Shown piece by piece: positions 14,788 through 24,711 of a stretch of DNA of 64,000 nucleotides. Both the position numbers and the translations under genes were made by a program. Numbering within the stretch: the first letter of the stretch is position 1; each line of letters starts with the position of its first letter. The DNA lies in contig NZ_NESP01000001.1 in NCBI RefSeq assembly GCF_003063475.1, forward strand, positions 1,116,001 to 1,180,000, written 5' to 3'. Source of the DNA: Limnohabitans curvus. GTDB taxonomy: Bacteria; Pseudomonadota; Gammaproteobacteria; Burkholderiales; Burkholderiaceae_C. The notes under the pieces are model-generated. The model worked only from the letters and a program-made list of their open reading frames with translations, was not told the origin of the DNA and made no database searches.

Positions 14788-15894
14788 ATGTTTGCACCAC
14801 TCCAAAACGACACCTTTTTGCGCGCTTGCCTGCGCCAAGCCACCGACCACACCCCCGTTTGGCTCATGCGCCAAGCTGGACGCTATTTGCCAGAGTACTG
14901 CGCCACACGCGCTAAAGCAGGCAGCTTCATGGGCTTGGCCACCAACACCGACTTCGCCACCGAAGTCACCCTGCAGCCGCTGGAGCGCTACCCGCTCGAC
15001 GCCGCCATTTTGTTCAGCGACATCTTGACCGTGCCCGATGCCATGGGCTTGGGCCTGTCTTTCGCCCAAGGCGAAGGCCCCAAGTTCGCCAAGAACGTGC
15101 GCAACGAAGCCGCCGTCAACGAGCTGGCCGTGCCCGACATGGCCAAGTTGCGCTATGTGTTTGACGCCGTCACCTCCATTCGCAAAGCGCTCAACGGCCG
15201 CGTGCCTTTGATTGGCTTCTCGGGCAGCCCTTGGACCTTGGCTTGCTACATGGTCGAAGGTGCAGGCTCGGACGACTACCGCCAAGTCAAGAGCTTGATG
15301 TACAGCCGCCCCGACCTGATGCACCGCATTTTGGAAATCAATGCCGATGCGGTGGCCCTGTACCTCAACACCCAAATCGAAGCCGGCGCGCAAGCAGTGA
15401 TGATTTTTGACAGCTGGGGCGGCGTGCTGGCCGACGGCATGTTCCAACAGTTCAGCATGGCATACACCAAGCGCGTGTTGGCACAGCTCAAGCGCTCGCA
15501 CGATGGCGCCGTCATTCCCCGCTTGGTGTTCACCAAAGGCGGCGGTTTGTGGTTGCCCGAAATGGCCGACCTCGACTGCGACGTGTTGGGTGTGGACTGG
15601 ACGGTCAACCTCGCCAAAGCGCGCGCCCAAGTGGGCGGCGCGGTGGGGGGCCCCGGCAAAGCCTTGCAAGGTAACCTCGACCCCAACGCCTTGTTTGCCC
15701 CTGCCGACGCCATTGCGACCGAGGCACGCCGTGTGCTGGACGCGTTTGGTAAACCGCACACCGACAAGACCACGACGGGCCCGACCCAAATCTTCAACTT
15801 GGGCCACGGCATCAGCCAATTCACCCCGCCTGAGAGCGTGGGCGTGTTGGTGGAAGCGGTGCACAGCCACTCCCGCGCACTGAGAAAACCTTAA
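14788..15894 (+). CDS. hemE: Uroporphyrinogen decarboxylase
   Basis: A 368-residue HemE, which decarboxylates the four acetate side chains of uroporphyrinogen III to give coproporphyrinogen III in haem synthesis. The start at 14788 gives [17 protein letters not shown], the family's usual beginning; an ATG 16 codons upstream would overlap the previous gene. The signature [11 protein letters not shown] is present (about 28-38), as are [11 protein letters not shown] and the C-terminal NLGHGI. Full length for the family. It is followed by a 347-base gap and then priA, an order I recall from other Burkholderiales. Confidence 0.95.
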   Translation: MFAPLQNDTFLRACLRQATDHTPVWLMRQAGRYLPEYCATRAKAGSFMGLATNTDFATEVTLQPLERYPLDAAILFSDILTVPDAMGLGLSFAQGEGPKFAKNVRNEAAVNELAVPDMAKLRYVFDAVTSIRKALNGRVPLIGFSGSPWTLACYMVEGAGSDDYRQVKSLMYSRPDLMHRILEINADAVALYLNTQIEAGAQAVMIFDSWGGVLADGMFQQFSMAYTKRVLAQLKRSHDGAVIPRLVFTKGGGLWLPEMADLDCDVLGVDWTVNLAKARAQVGGAVGGPGKALQGNLDPNALFAPADAIATEARRVLDAFGKPHTDKTTTGPTQIFNLGHGISQFTPPESVGVLVEAVHSHSRALRKP

Positions 15895-15950
15895 AACTGA
15901 CTCAAGAAATAGTGTGTCAAGTCATCAAAAGTTTTACTTCGACTTCACAC

Positions 15951-15959
15951 TTATGCACA
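15951..15959 (+). promoter_or_regulatory. DnaA-box-like site TTATGCACA
   Basis: This matches the relaxed DnaA-box consensus TTWTNCACA. It lies in the AT-rich, gene-free hemE-priA gap (15895-16241), 186 bases from a perfect box at 16137. Function is inferred only. Confidence 0.4.
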
Positions 15960-16136
15960 AAAAAGTTGATCCGGTGCACCAAGTTGGTTTTTTCGGCTGC
16001 CCCATTTTGAAAAACTTTAATTTCTCATAAGTCATTGATTTATATAGGATTCTTGGTCTGCATTTTTTTGAGGCAGTTTGTTCAAAGCCTTGATTCATGC
16101 GCCTTCGGAGCCACTCACCTGTAGATATCAACAAAG

Positions 16137-16145
16137 TTATCCACA
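16137..16145 (+). promoter_or_regulatory. Perfect DnaA box TTATCCACA upstream of priA
   Basis: A consensus TTATCCACA about 100 bases before the priA ATG. The stretch 16000-16070 between the two boxes is AT-rich. The gap holds no convincing gene. The site could place priA under DnaA control or titrate DnaA; a replication origin is not supported because dnaA, dnaN and gyrB are absent and only two boxes are visible. Confidence 0.5.
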
Positions 16146-16241
16146 GAAACTCTGGGTTTACCCTGAAGCCTTTGTAAATCAACGACTTAAAGCCTTTTCT
16201 GCTAAAACACCTGAGCTAACCACCCCAACTTAACGCTTGAC

Positions 16242-18344
16242 ATGTCGCACCAAATTTCAGTGATGGTCCACACCCCCGCGCACAGCGGCATCGGTGGCGC
16301 ACTCACGTACGAAAGCGGCACAGCGCACACAGCAGGCACTTTGGTGCGGGTGCCACTGGGCAGCCGAGAGCTGTTGGGCGTGGTGTGGGGCGGGGCTGCG
16401 CCACACGCCGACAGCGGCGAAACAGCCCCTATGCAGCTGCGCGCCATCGCCAGCGTGTTGGAAGGCCTCACGCCGCTGAACGCCCATTGGCGCCAGCTGG
16501 TGCAATTTGCCGCCAGTTATTACCAACGGAGTGCAGGCGAGGTGGCCTTGGCCGCGCTGCCCAGCCAACTGCGTGACCTGAGCGCCGAACAATGGGCGCG
16601 CCGCTTAAAACGCAAGCCCAAAGTTGTCGCGGCCTACGAAGGCGCCACACAAACCATCCCCACCCCCACAGAAGAACAAGCCCAAGTACTGGCTGACATT
16701 GCCACGCACAAAGGCCCGTTCTTGTTGTTTGGCAACACCGGCAGCGGCAAGACCGAGGTGTATTTGCGTGCCGCACAAGCCGTGCTGGAACACAACCCGC
16801 AAGCGCAAATTTTGGTGATGGTGCCGGAGATCAACCTCACGCCACAGTTGGAAGAACGCTTTCGCGCCCGCTTTTGCCCGCAATGGGGTGCCGACTGTTT
16901 GGTGTCCATGCACAGCAGCCTCACGCCCGCGCAGCGCCTGAAAAACTGGCTGGCCGCGCACAGCGGCGAAGCGCGCATTGTGTTGGGCACGCGCATGGCC
17001 GTGTTTGCGTCCATGCCGCATTTGCAGCTCATCGTGGTCGATGAAGAACACGACCCCAGTTACAAACAACAAGAAGGCGCGCGTTACTCGGCACGCGACC
17101 TGGCCATCTACCGCGGACAACTCGAAGGTGCGAAAGTCATCTTGGGATCAGCCACACCCTCGCTAGAAAGCTGGCACCACAGCCGCCCCGCCACCACCTC
17201 AGAACCCGCAGGCCGCTACATGCGTTTGGCCATGCCTTCACGCGTGGGCCAAGGTGCCTTGCCTTTGGTGCGCCGCGTGGACATGAACCGCCAGCCCTAC
17301 AAAACCGTGTTCTCCAACCACCTGCTCGACGCCATGCGCGAGCGCGTGACACGTGGCGAACAAATCTTGGTGTTACTCAACCGCCGTGGCTATGCGCCCG
17401 TGCTCAACTGCAACGACTGCGGTTGGAAAAGCGAATGCCCGCATTGCAGCGCGTTTCGCGTGTTCCACAAACTCGACCGCACCTTACGTTGCCACCATTG
17501 CGGCTTCACACAACCGGTGCCACGCGCCTGCCCGAGCTGCGGCAATTTAGACATCAGCCCCTTGGGCCGAGGCACCGAACAACTCGAAGAACACTTGGCA
17601 GAATTGCTGGCCGATGTGCGCCGGCCAGACGGCGAGCCCATTCGCATCGCCCGCATTGACGCTGACAGCACCCGCCTCAAAGGCGAGCTAGAGCGCCAGC
17701 TGGCCGAAGTCCACGCAGGCGCGGTGGATGTGTTGGTGGGCACGCAAATGATTGCCAAGGGCCACGACTTCCGACGCGTCACCTTGGTGGCGGCACTCAA
17801 CACGGATGGCGCTTTGTTTTCGAGCGATTTCCGAGCGCCTGAGCGTTTGTTCAGCTTGCTCATGCAAGCCGCCGGACGGGCAGGACGCGATGCCACGATG
17901 AACTTGGTCAGCCCTTGCGAAATGTGGGTGCAAAGTCACCACCCGCAGCACCCCTTGTTTGAAGCACTCAAGCAACACGACTACCCCGCCTTCGCCGAGC
18001 AACAGCTCAAAGAACGCGCACAAGCCACCTTGCCGCCCTTCAGCTTTCAAGCCCTGGTGCGCGCCGAGGCACGCAGCCAAGAAGCCGCTCAAGGCTTTTT
18101 AAATGCCGCACGCGAAGCCGGTGCCGCACTGGCGGACGAACTGATGGTGGACTTGTATCCCGCTGTGCCCATGACGATTCAGCGCGTGGCCAACATCGAG
18201 CGCGCACAAATGTTGATCGAATGCACCTCACGCAAAGCACTGCAACATTTCTTGGCGCATTGGCAAGCTGATCTGCACGCCCTGCGCAACGCCCATCGGC
18301 AAGTGATTCGTTGGGCGGTCGACGTGGACCCGCTGGCGATTTAA
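16242..18344 (+). CDS. priA: Primosomal replication-restart helicase PriA
   Basis: A 700-residue 3'-5' superfamily 2 DNA helicase that reloads the replisome at collapsed forks. The N-terminal DNA-binding domain (about 1-110) is followed by Walker A GNTGSGKT (164-171) and a DEEH box in VVDEEHDPSYKQQEG. The zinc-binding region has paired CxxC motifs (CNDC, CPHC, CHHC, CPSC), and the helicase motif VI region QAAGRAGRD is present. Length is close to E. coli PriA (732). The upstream gap carries a perfect DnaA box. Confidence 0.95.
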   Translation: MSHQISVMVHTPAHSGIGGALTYESGTAHTAGTLVRVPLGSRELLGVVWGGAAPHADSGETAPMQLRAIASVLEGLTPLNAHWRQLVQFAASYYQRSAGEVALAALPSQLRDLSAEQWARRLKRKPKVVAAYEGATQTIPTPTEEQAQVLADIATHKGPFLLFGNTGSGKTEVYLRAAQAVLEHNPQAQILVMVPEINLTPQLEERFRARFCPQWGADCLVSMHSSLTPAQRLKNWLAAHSGEARIVLGTRMAVFASMPHLQLIVVDEEHDPSYKQQEGARYSARDLAIYRGQLEGAKVILGSATPSLESWHHSRPATTSEPAGRYMRLAMPSRVGQGALPLVRRVDMNRQPYKTVFSNHLLDAMRERVTRGEQILVLLNRRGYAPVLNCNDCGWKSECPHCSAFRVFHKLDRTLRCHHCGFTQPVPRACPSCGNLDISPLGRGTEQLEEHLAELLADVRRPDGEPIRIARIDADSTRLKGELERQLAEVHAGAVDVLVGTQMIAKGHDFRRVTLVAALNTDGALFSSDFRAPERLFSLLMQAAGRAGRDATMNLVSPCEMWVQSHHPQHPLFEALKQHDYPAFAEQQLKERAQATLPPFSFQALVRAEARSQEAAQGFLNAAREAGAALADELMVDLYPAVPMTIQRVANIERAQMLIECTSRKALQHFLAHWQADLHALRNAHRQVIRWAVDVDPLAI

Positions 18345-18351
18345 GTTGGGG

Positions 18352-19320
18352 TCAACCGTGGAGCAGCGCCACTGCCCCTGAGAAAGTAAAAAACGCCGCG
18401 GCCGTGGTGACCAAAATAATCATGGCAATGCGCCCCGTGTCTGCGCCAAAACGCTCCGACAACAAAGCCACATTGCTGGCGCTGGGCAAAGCCGCCACCA
18501 ACACCACCACGACCATGGTGAAGTGTTCAATGTGAAAGCCCATTTGCACCGCAGCGGCCAACACCAGTAGCACCAGCAACGGGTGCAACACCAATTTGAA
18601 AAGTGCCACAGGCAACACATCGCGCCACAGAATGGGCGGATGTCCACTTTCTTTCACGCGAATTTGTGAACGTGCCAGCACCGCGCCAATGGTGAACAAG
18701 GCCACAGGCGAAGCCGCATCAGCCAACAAGCCCACGGTTTTCGCCACGGGTCCCACCAACTGCCAATCCAGGGCCGAGGACAAACCACCCAAGCTGATGG
18801 CCCACGGCATGGGGTTGGTCAACACGCCTTTGAGGGCACTCTTGGCCGCGCGGCTGGCACCGTGCTCGTCCGCGCCGTCTAAGCGCGACAAGGCAATGCA
18901 CAAGGACGTGGTGATGACCATGTCCACCACGATGGTCACGATGGCAGGCCCTGCCGCCGAGGCACCCAGCAAGGCCACCAACAACGGCACGCCCATGAAA
19001 CCCGTGTTGGGGAACGCGCCCACCAACGCACCAAACGACGCGTCGTTCCAGCCGATGCGTTTGTTCATGCTCACCGCCACCACAAAGCCCACCATCAACA
19101 AGGCGCAAAGCAAATAGGCACAAAACAAGGTGGCATCCAACAGCTGCACGATGGGCGTGCTCGCACCAAACCGATACAACATGCACGGCAGCGCAAAGAA
19201 CAGCACAAAGCCATTCAAACCAGGAATCGCGTCCAGCGGCAACATGCGGCGATGCGCCGCCACAAAGCCAGCCAAAACCAGCGCAAAGAAGGGAAAGGTA
19301 ATGAGAAGAATGTTCAGCAC
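18352..19320 (-). CDS. AEC-family (auxin efflux carrier type) transporter
   Basis: A 322-residue membrane protein with about ten hydrophobic segments in two repeats of five. The N-terminal LNGFVLFFALPCMLYRFG, the central FPNTGFMGVPLLVALLG and the C-terminal half match the AEC (auxin efflux carrier / MdcF) family. Bacterial members move organic acids such as malonate or malate, or amino acids; the substrate is unknown. It is convergent with priA, with 7 bases between stops, and divergent from rep across a 63-base gap. Confidence 0.85.
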   Translation of the reverse strand: MLNILLITFPFFALVLAGFVAAHRRMLPLDAIPGLNGFVLFFALPCMLYRFGASTPIVQLLDATLFCAYLLCALLMVGFVVAVSMNKRIGWNDASFGALVGAFPNTGFMGVPLLVALLGASAAGPAIVTIVVDMVITTSLCIALSRLDGADEHGASRAAKSALKGVLTNPMPWAISLGGLSSALDWQLVGPVAKTVGLLADAASPVALFTIGAVLARSQIRVKESGHPPILWRDVLPVALFKLVLHPLLVLLVLAAAVQMGFHIEHFTMVVVVLVAALPSASNVALLSERFGADTGRIAMIILVTTAAAFFTFSGAVALLHG

Positions 19321-19383
19321 CCGCCTATTTTGCCCGTTGGGCGGGTCGGTATCATTGCCCGCTTCACATCAACTGTCTCCTGA

Positions 19384-21468
19384 ATGTCTGCTGGCCTGAA
19401 TCTCGCGCAACAAGAAGCCGTCAATTTCTTGCACGGTCCCTGTCTTGTGCTGGCGGGGGCGGGCTCGGGTAAGACGCGCGTCATCACGCACAAGATTGGC
19501 CGCCTCATCCAAACCGGGCTAGAGCCCAAGCGCATCGCCGCGATCACCTTTACCAACAAGGCCGCCACCGAAATGCGTGAGCGTGCCAAAGGGCTCATTG
19601 GCAAGGCGGCCAACGACGTGGTGATTTGCACCTTCCACGCCTTGGGCGTGCGCATGTTGCGCCAAGACGGCGGCGTGATGGGCCTCAAACCCCAGTTCAG
19701 CATCATGGACAGCGCCGACGTGACCGGCATTTTGAAAGACGCAGGCGGCACCACCGACGCGGCCACCGCACGCCAATGGCAATGGACCATCAGCCTGTGG
19801 AAAAACATGGGCCTCAACTCGGAACAAGCTTTGGCACTGGCCAAAGACGACAACGAACGCATCATCGCCAAGATCATGGCGCGCTACGAAGAACGCCTCA
19901 CCGCCTACCAAAGCGTGGACTTTGACGACCTGATTGGCCTGCCTTTGAAGTTGCTGCAAGAGCACGACGAGGTGCGCCTCAAATGGCAATCCCAACTCGG
20001 CCATGTGCTGGTCGACGAATACCAAGACACCAACGCCACGCAATATGAAGTGCTCAAGTGTTTGGTGGGCGACAACGCCCGCTTCACCGCTGTGGGCGAC
20101 GACGACCAATCGATTTACGGCTGGCGCGGTGCCACGCTGGACAACCTGCGCAAACTGCCGCAAGACTTTCCGAACCTGAAAGTCATCAAGCTGGAGCAAA
20201 ACTACCGCTCCACCAGCGCCATCTTGCGCGCGGCCAACAACGTCATCCAGCCCAACCCCAAGCTGTTTCCCAAAACCTTGTTCTCTGAACTCGGCGAGGG
20301 CGAGCCCGTGCGTGTGGTCGATGCCGATAACGAAGAACACGAAGCCGAACGCGTGGTGGCGCGCATCCAGTCTTTGCACGGTGGCACCGATGCAGGCAGC
20401 TGCGGCTTCAAAGAACTCAAAGACTTTGCGGTGCTGTACCGCGCCAACCACCAAGCGCGCATCTTCGAAAAAGCGCTGCGCAAGGCACAAATTCCCTACA
20501 AGGTGTCGGGCGGCCAAAGCTTTTTTGACCGCGCCGAAATTCGTGACCTGTGCGCGTGGCTGCGCCTGTGGGTCAACAACGATGACGACCCGGCTTTCTT
20601 GCGCACCGTCACCACACCCAAGCGCGGCATTGGCCACCAAACCTTGGCCAGCTTGGGCCAGTTCGCCAGCCAATACAAGCTCAGCATGTTTGAAGCGCTG
20701 TTCAGCAATAGCTTGCCCTCGGTGCTCAATGCGCGCGCCCTGGGTAGCCTGCACGAATTTGGCCGCTATGTGAACGACCTTGAATTCCGCGCTCGCCTCA
20801 CCACCGGCGCCGAAGATGCCCGTGCGTTTTTGACCGACTGGCTCAAAGACATTGGCTACGAAAAGCACCTCTACGACGCGGAAGAAAGCGAAAAAGCCGC
20901 TGCCTCCAAGTGGAACAACGTGATGGAGTTTTGCGACTGGATGGCCCAGCGCTGCGGCGGCCAAATTGACGACACCGCTGGCGTGACCTCTGGCAACGAA
21001 GTGAAGAACCTGCTGGAAGTGGCCCAAACCATCGCGCTGCTCTCCACCTTGACTGAGCGCGAAAAAGACCAAAACGTGGTCACGCTCTCGACCCTGCACG
21101 CCTCCAAAGGTTTGGAGTGGCCGCATGTCATGTTGGTGGGCGTGACCGAAGGCATGTTGCCCTTCAAACTCGACGACGAACCGGGCACCGAACACACCAA
21201 CGACAACATCGCGGTGCGCTTGCAAGAAGAACGCCGCCTGATGTACGTGGGCATCACCCGTGCCCAACGCTCTTTGTCCGTCAGCTGGACACGCAAACGC
21301 AAAAAAGGCCGCGACATGATTGCCGCCATCCCCAGCCGCTTCATCGCGGAGATGGGTTTGGACAAAGACACCGTCAAAGAAGACCCGCGCGAAAAACTCA
21401 AAGCCTTGCGTGCTGAGTTTGCCCAACGCGCCAGCGCGGCATCGGCTGAAAGCGCCGCCCACAAATAG
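19384..21468 (+). CDS. rep: ATP-dependent DNA helicase Rep (UvrD/Rep family)
   Basis: A 694-residue superfamily 1A helicase that moves 3'-5' on DNA and helps replication forks pass bound proteins. It begins LNLAQQEAVNFLHGPCLVLAGAGSGKT in conserved form, with the Q-motif region followed by Walker A GAGSGKT (24-30). ITFTNKAATEMRER, the DEYQDTN Walker B and the C-terminal TLHASKGLEW and YVGITRAQ motifs complete the set. The short N-terminus and overall length (E. coli Rep 673, UvrD 720) favour Rep. The MocR regulator gene follows 18 bases after the stop. Confidence 0.92.
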   Translation: MSAGLNLAQQEAVNFLHGPCLVLAGAGSGKTRVITHKIGRLIQTGLEPKRIAAITFTNKAATEMRERAKGLIGKAANDVVICTFHALGVRMLRQDGGVMGLKPQFSIMDSADVTGILKDAGGTTDAATARQWQWTISLWKNMGLNSEQALALAKDDNERIIAKIMARYEERLTAYQSVDFDDLIGLPLKLLQEHDEVRLKWQSQLGHVLVDEYQDTNATQYEVLKCLVGDNARFTAVGDDDQSIYGWRGATLDNLRKLPQDFPNLKVIKLEQNYRSTSAILRAANNVIQPNPKLFPKTLFSELGEGEPVRVVDADNEEHEAERVVARIQSLHGGTDAGSCGFKELKDFAVLYRANHQARIFEKALRKAQIPYKVSGGQSFFDRAEIRDLCAWLRLWVNNDDDPAFLRTVTTPKRGIGHQTLASLGQFASQYKLSMFEALFSNSLPSVLNARALGSLHEFGRYVNDLEFRARLTTGAEDARAFLTDWLKDIGYEKHLYDAEESEKAAASKWNNVMEFCDWMAQRCGGQIDDTAGVTSGNEVKNLLEVAQTIALLSTLTEREKDQNVVTLSTLHASKGLEWPHVMLVGVTEGMLPFKLDDEPGTEHTNDNIAVRLQEERRLMYVGITRAQRSLSVSWTRKRKKGRDMIAAIPSRFIAEMGLDKDTVKEDPREKLKALRAEFAQRASAASAESAAHK

Positions 21469-21486
21469 CGCAGCGGGACAAATACG

Positions 21487-22869
21487 ATGTCATCCTCACA
21501 GACGCCTCTTTTCACCGCACTTGCTGACTCCATCGAGCGGCAGATTCGTGATGAGGCGTACAAGGTCGGCGAAAAACTCCCCTCCTTGCGCGAAATCGCG
21601 GCCTTGCGTAACTACGGGAAAAACACCGTCGTCGCCGCGTTTGAATTGTTGGTCGCCAGAGGCTTGGTCGAGCCGCGTCACGGCTCAGGTTTTTACGTCA
21701 AAGAAAGAACCGTCAAAGCCGAGCCCCACGACACGCAATCGCTGAACGGCGCCATGAACATCGTTTGGCTCATGAACATGCAGCTCAGGAACGAGCCGGG
21801 ACAACTGACCGTCGGCGACGCTTTTCCGCCCTCCCAATGGCTGGCCGGCGCGAGGCTAGACCGCCCACACCACAAAGTCGCACGCAGTGGTTTGGGCACC
21901 TTGTTCCGCTATGGCGACCGGCTCGGCTATGCACCTTTGCGTCAGCGTTTGGTGCGCCGCTTGGCAGACCAAGGCATTGACGCGCACCCGTCTCAAATTG
22001 TGTTGACCCACGGTGCCAATGAAGCCTTGGATTTGATCGTGCGCTACTTTGTGCCTGCGGGTGGAACGGTGCTGATTGACGATCCCGGCTATTACCCACT
22101 GATCGGCAAACTGCGCTTGGCAGGTGCCAACACGATTGGTGTGCCACGCTTGGCGGATGGTCCTGATTTGAAAGAGCTCGAGCGTCTTTTGATCACATGG
22201 CGCCCGCGCCTGTTTTTCACACAATCACTGGCCCACAATCCCACAGGCTCGGACCTGTCAAAGCAAAAAGCGCGGGCCATTTTGAAACTGGCCGAACAAC
22301 ACAATTTGTTGTTGGTTGAAAACGATGCGCTCAGCGACTTTCGAAGTGCCAGCCAAACACGCCTCTCGGCCTTGGACCAACTGGAGCGCACGCTGTACAT
22401 CAGCAGTTTTTCAAAGTCGCTGTCAGCGGCTCTGCGCGTGGGGTTTTTGGCCTGCAGCGCTGACATCGCCAACGACATTGCCAACATCAAAATTCTGACC
22501 AGTGTCAGCAGCTCTGAATATGCCGAACGCACGGTCGACACATTGCTGGCCGAGCGGCACCATTTGAAGTACCTCGAAGAGCTGCGCAGCAAACTGGAAG
22601 AAGCCACAGGCCGTGCTTACGATCTGCTGGACGATGTTGGCGCCACCATCTTTGTCAGGCCTGAGCGCTCGCTCTTTATCTGGGCCCAACTGCCCGGCGT
22701 CTCCGACACACAAAAGCTAGCGCACGCCATGCTGAACGAAAACATCGTGATGGCCCCCGGCAACATCTTCAGCGTGAACCCCAACAACATCTCACCTTGG
22801 ACACGCTGCAACCCCCATGCGGTGCTAGACCCCAGGTTCCGCCGCGCGCTCGATAAGCTGCTGGGCTAA
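21487..22869 (+). CDS. MocR-type regulator (GntR winged helix + aminotransferase fold)
   Basis: A 460-residue PLP-dependent transcription factor. Residues 1-75 form a GntR-type winged helix with VGEKLPSLREIA and EPRHGSGFYV. Residues 90-460 form a type I aminotransferase fold with NPTG (251-254), D280 and the PLP lysine K310 in SSFSKSLSAALRVGF. MocR proteins usually control genes nearby and bind repeated half-sites. The ligase, GST, HMG-CoA reductase and Liv transporter genes adjoin it, and a 49-bp palindromic element occurs twice in that cluster. I infer that this protein is their regulator. It overlaps the convergent ligase gene by 4 bases. Confidence 0.85.
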   Translation: MSSSQTPLFTALADSIERQIRDEAYKVGEKLPSLREIAALRNYGKNTVVAAFELLVARGLVEPRHGSGFYVKERTVKAEPHDTQSLNGAMNIVWLMNMQLRNEPGQLTVGDAFPPSQWLAGARLDRPHHKVARSGLGTLFRYGDRLGYAPLRQRLVRRLADQGIDAHPSQIVLTHGANEALDLIVRYFVPAGGTVLIDDPGYYPLIGKLRLAGANTIGVPRLADGPDLKELERLLITWRPRLFFTQSLAHNPTGSDLSKQKARAILKLAEQHNLLLVENDALSDFRSASQTRLSALDQLERTLYISSFSKSLSAALRVGFLACSADIANDIANIKILTSVSSSEYAERTVDTLLAERHHLKYLEELRSKLEEATGRAYDLLDDVGATIFVRPERSLFIWAQLPGVSDTQKLAHAMLNENIVMAPGNIFSVNPNNISPWTRCNPHAVLDPRFRRALDKLLG

Positions 22870-24518
22870 CGTGCGTTCGTGCGCTTCTTCCATGCGCGCA
22901 GATCGTGCATGCCCGTCAGGCCACGCGGGTCGATTCCTGGCGCAAAGATGCTGTGCTTTTGAATTTTCTGTGTGCCTGTCGTCGGAATGTGGTCGGCAAA
23001 CCAAACCCAACCCGGGGCTTTGAAATAGGCCAAGCCCGCACTGCAGTGGTCAAAAATCGAACGCAGCAACGCCTCCTGCGAAGCCGCTGACAACGCCTGC
23101 GCCGCATGCGGCTTCAGCACAATGCAAGCCAGCACTTCTTCTTCGCGCACCTCATCGGGCACAGCAATCACAGCGGTCTGCTCGACATCGGGGTGCGACA
23201 GCAACCAAGCCTCCACTTCGGCCGCGGCGATGTTCTCACCGGAGCGTCGGATGATGTTCTTGCGACGCTCCACAAAATGCAGCATGCCCGTGTCATCACG
23301 CGTCACGACATCGCCCGTGTGAAACCACCCACCTCGCCAAGCAGCCTCCGTGGCCGCTTCATCATCGAGATAACCTGAGAAAAAATCTTTGCGCGGCGTG
23401 CGCTCGGAATGGCGAATCACCATCTCGCCAGGCTGACCGTCTGGCACATCGCCATCCGCATCGTCCACCACGCGCACCTCAATGCCTGGCAAGGCATGCC
23501 CAAAAGCTCGGGTACCCACTTGGCGCGGCGGCATGTTGTCCACCAAAATGCGCACGTTTTCCGTCATGCCCCACAGCTCTAGCAATGGAAAGCCAAACCG
23601 CGCCTCGACTGCCGCATGCAAATGCGGCTCTACGCCAGCCCCCATACCAAAGCGCACGCAGTGGTCGCGCTCTTGGTCGTGAGGTGCTTGCGCATGCAAC
23701 ATTTGAATGATGACCCCCAAGTAATGCACGATGGTGGCCTGAGATTGGCGCACCTCGGTCCACCACCGTGAGGGCTGAAAACGATCGGACTGAATCTGGC
23801 AACTGCCCGTCAGCAGCACGGCATAGAACGACAAAATCGAGGCGTTCACATGAAACAGCGGCAAGGGGTTGTAAAGCCGTTCACCCGTTGCACGGAATGT
23901 GGCCAGCCCGCCGCGCGTGGCATACGCCTCGCCTGCTGCAAGTTCGTAACGATGCGACAACACACAGCCTTTGGGACGGCCTGTCGTGCCCGAGGTGTAC
24001 AGAATGCTCGCGGGGGTTTGCGCCTCTGGCACGTAGGTCTTGGCAGGGACCAAAGCAGGCGGCAAACCCGCGGCCCATTGTTCAAACACCACGTGTGGGG
24101 GTTGCCACGTGGCCTCATGGCGCGCGGCCTCCCAGTCAGCCACGCGGGCCGACAAGACCACCGCCAAATCAACGTGTGCATGTTCGATCAAATACGCCAG
24201 CTCACGCGGGCGGTAGTCTGGATTCACGGGCACGCAACAAACACCGAGCGCGTTCAACGCCAACTTGTGCAGCATGTGCTCCAGTCGGTTCTCCAGGAAC
24301 AGGGCCACGCGATGGCCAACGCCATAACCGGCTTCACGGTACTGCGCCATCAATCCATGCACCGCATGCGCAGCCTCGGCGTAGCTCAGCGAACGGCCCT
24401 GCGGGTCATAGGCACGCGCCGAATTCGATGGCGCAACCAACAAAGGGCGATCGGCATAGCAATGCGCGGCGTCAAAAAAAAATTCTCCGATGGTTGCGGT
24501 TTCACTCGGAACAATCAT
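22866..24518 (-). CDS. Acyl-CoA ligase, CaiC-like AMP-binding enzyme
   Basis: A 550-residue ANL-superfamily enzyme that activates a carboxylic acid to an adenylate and then to a CoA thioester. The P-loop SILYTSGTTGRPKGCVLSH (about 171-189), LLELWGMTEN (A5 region), GWFHTGDVVTRDDTG and RRKNIIRRSGENIAAAEVE are present, with the adenylation lysine in TGTQKIQKH near the end. The motifs resemble CaiC, the carnitine/crotonobetaine-CoA ligase, but the substrate is unknown. It is divergent from the GST gene, and the shared gap holds the palindromic element 24566-24614. It could feed CoA esters into the pathway served by mvaA. Confidence 0.85.
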   Translation of the reverse strand: MIVPSETATIGEFFFDAAHCYADRPLLVAPSNSARAYDPQGRSLSYAEAAHAVHGLMAQYREAGYGVGHRVALFLENRLEHMLHKLALNALGVCCVPVNPDYRPRELAYLIEHAHVDLAVVLSARVADWEAARHEATWQPPHVVFEQWAAGLPPALVPAKTYVPEAQTPASILYTSGTTGRPKGCVLSHRYELAAGEAYATRGGLATFRATGERLYNPLPLFHVNASILSFYAVLLTGSCQIQSDRFQPSRWWTEVRQSQATIVHYLGVIIQMLHAQAPHDQERDHCVRFGMGAGVEPHLHAAVEARFGFPLLELWGMTENVRILVDNMPPRQVGTRAFGHALPGIEVRVVDDADGDVPDGQPGEMVIRHSERTPRKDFFSGYLDDEAATEAAWRGGWFHTGDVVTRDDTGMLHFVERRKNIIRRSGENIAAAEVEAWLLSHPDVEQTAVIAVPDEVREEEVLACIVLKPHAAQALSAASQEALLRSIFDHCSAGLAYFKAPGWVWFADHIPTTGTQKIQKHSIFAPGIDPRGLTGMHDLRAWKKRTNAR

Positions 24519-24565
24519 GCAAGCTTCCTATCCATGTGCTTCGTCATTCATCGACGTTTCATCTA

Positions 24566-24614
24566 CTTTATCCAAACTGTACCCATCTCAAAAGGTACAG
24601 TTTGATAGAACAGT
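24566..24614. promoter_or_regulatory. Palindromic operator, copy 1 (probable MocR site)
   Basis: The 11-bp arms CAAACTGTACC (24573-24583) and GGTACAGTTTG (24594-24604) are separated by 10 bases. An extra half-site AACAGT follows at 24609-24614, in the same direction as TACAGT (24596-24601). The 49-base block matches 34876-34924 at 44 positions. It lies between the divergent ligase and GST genes, 48 bases upstream of the ligase ATG. On the minus strand ATAAAG at its left edge could be part of a -10. Confidence 0.7.
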
Positions 24615-24711
24615 GATGCGTTCGCATCCGATGCGGCAGCTGACGCGAAAGATAGCGCTATTTTCAGTTAAGGTGACGCGAACAACACGATCACCCCTCA
24701 AGGAAAAACCG

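Noticed and set aside
13872-15870. Long minus-strand frames opposite dsbD and hemE
   Set aside because: His- and Gly-rich nonsense sequences typical of antisense frames; the plus-strand genes are clear.
15934-16182. An 82-codon minus-strand frame in the hemE-priA gap
   Set aside because: No ribosome site, no family resemblance, AT-rich non-coding appearance.
15895-16241. Replication origin
   Set aside because: Only two DnaA boxes and no dnaA/dnaN/gyrB neighbours; kept as a regulatory observation only.
19519-21462. A 647-codon open frame on the minus strand opposite rep
   Set aside because: It mirrors the rep frame in high-GC DNA and has no recognisable domain; rep has all helicase motifs.
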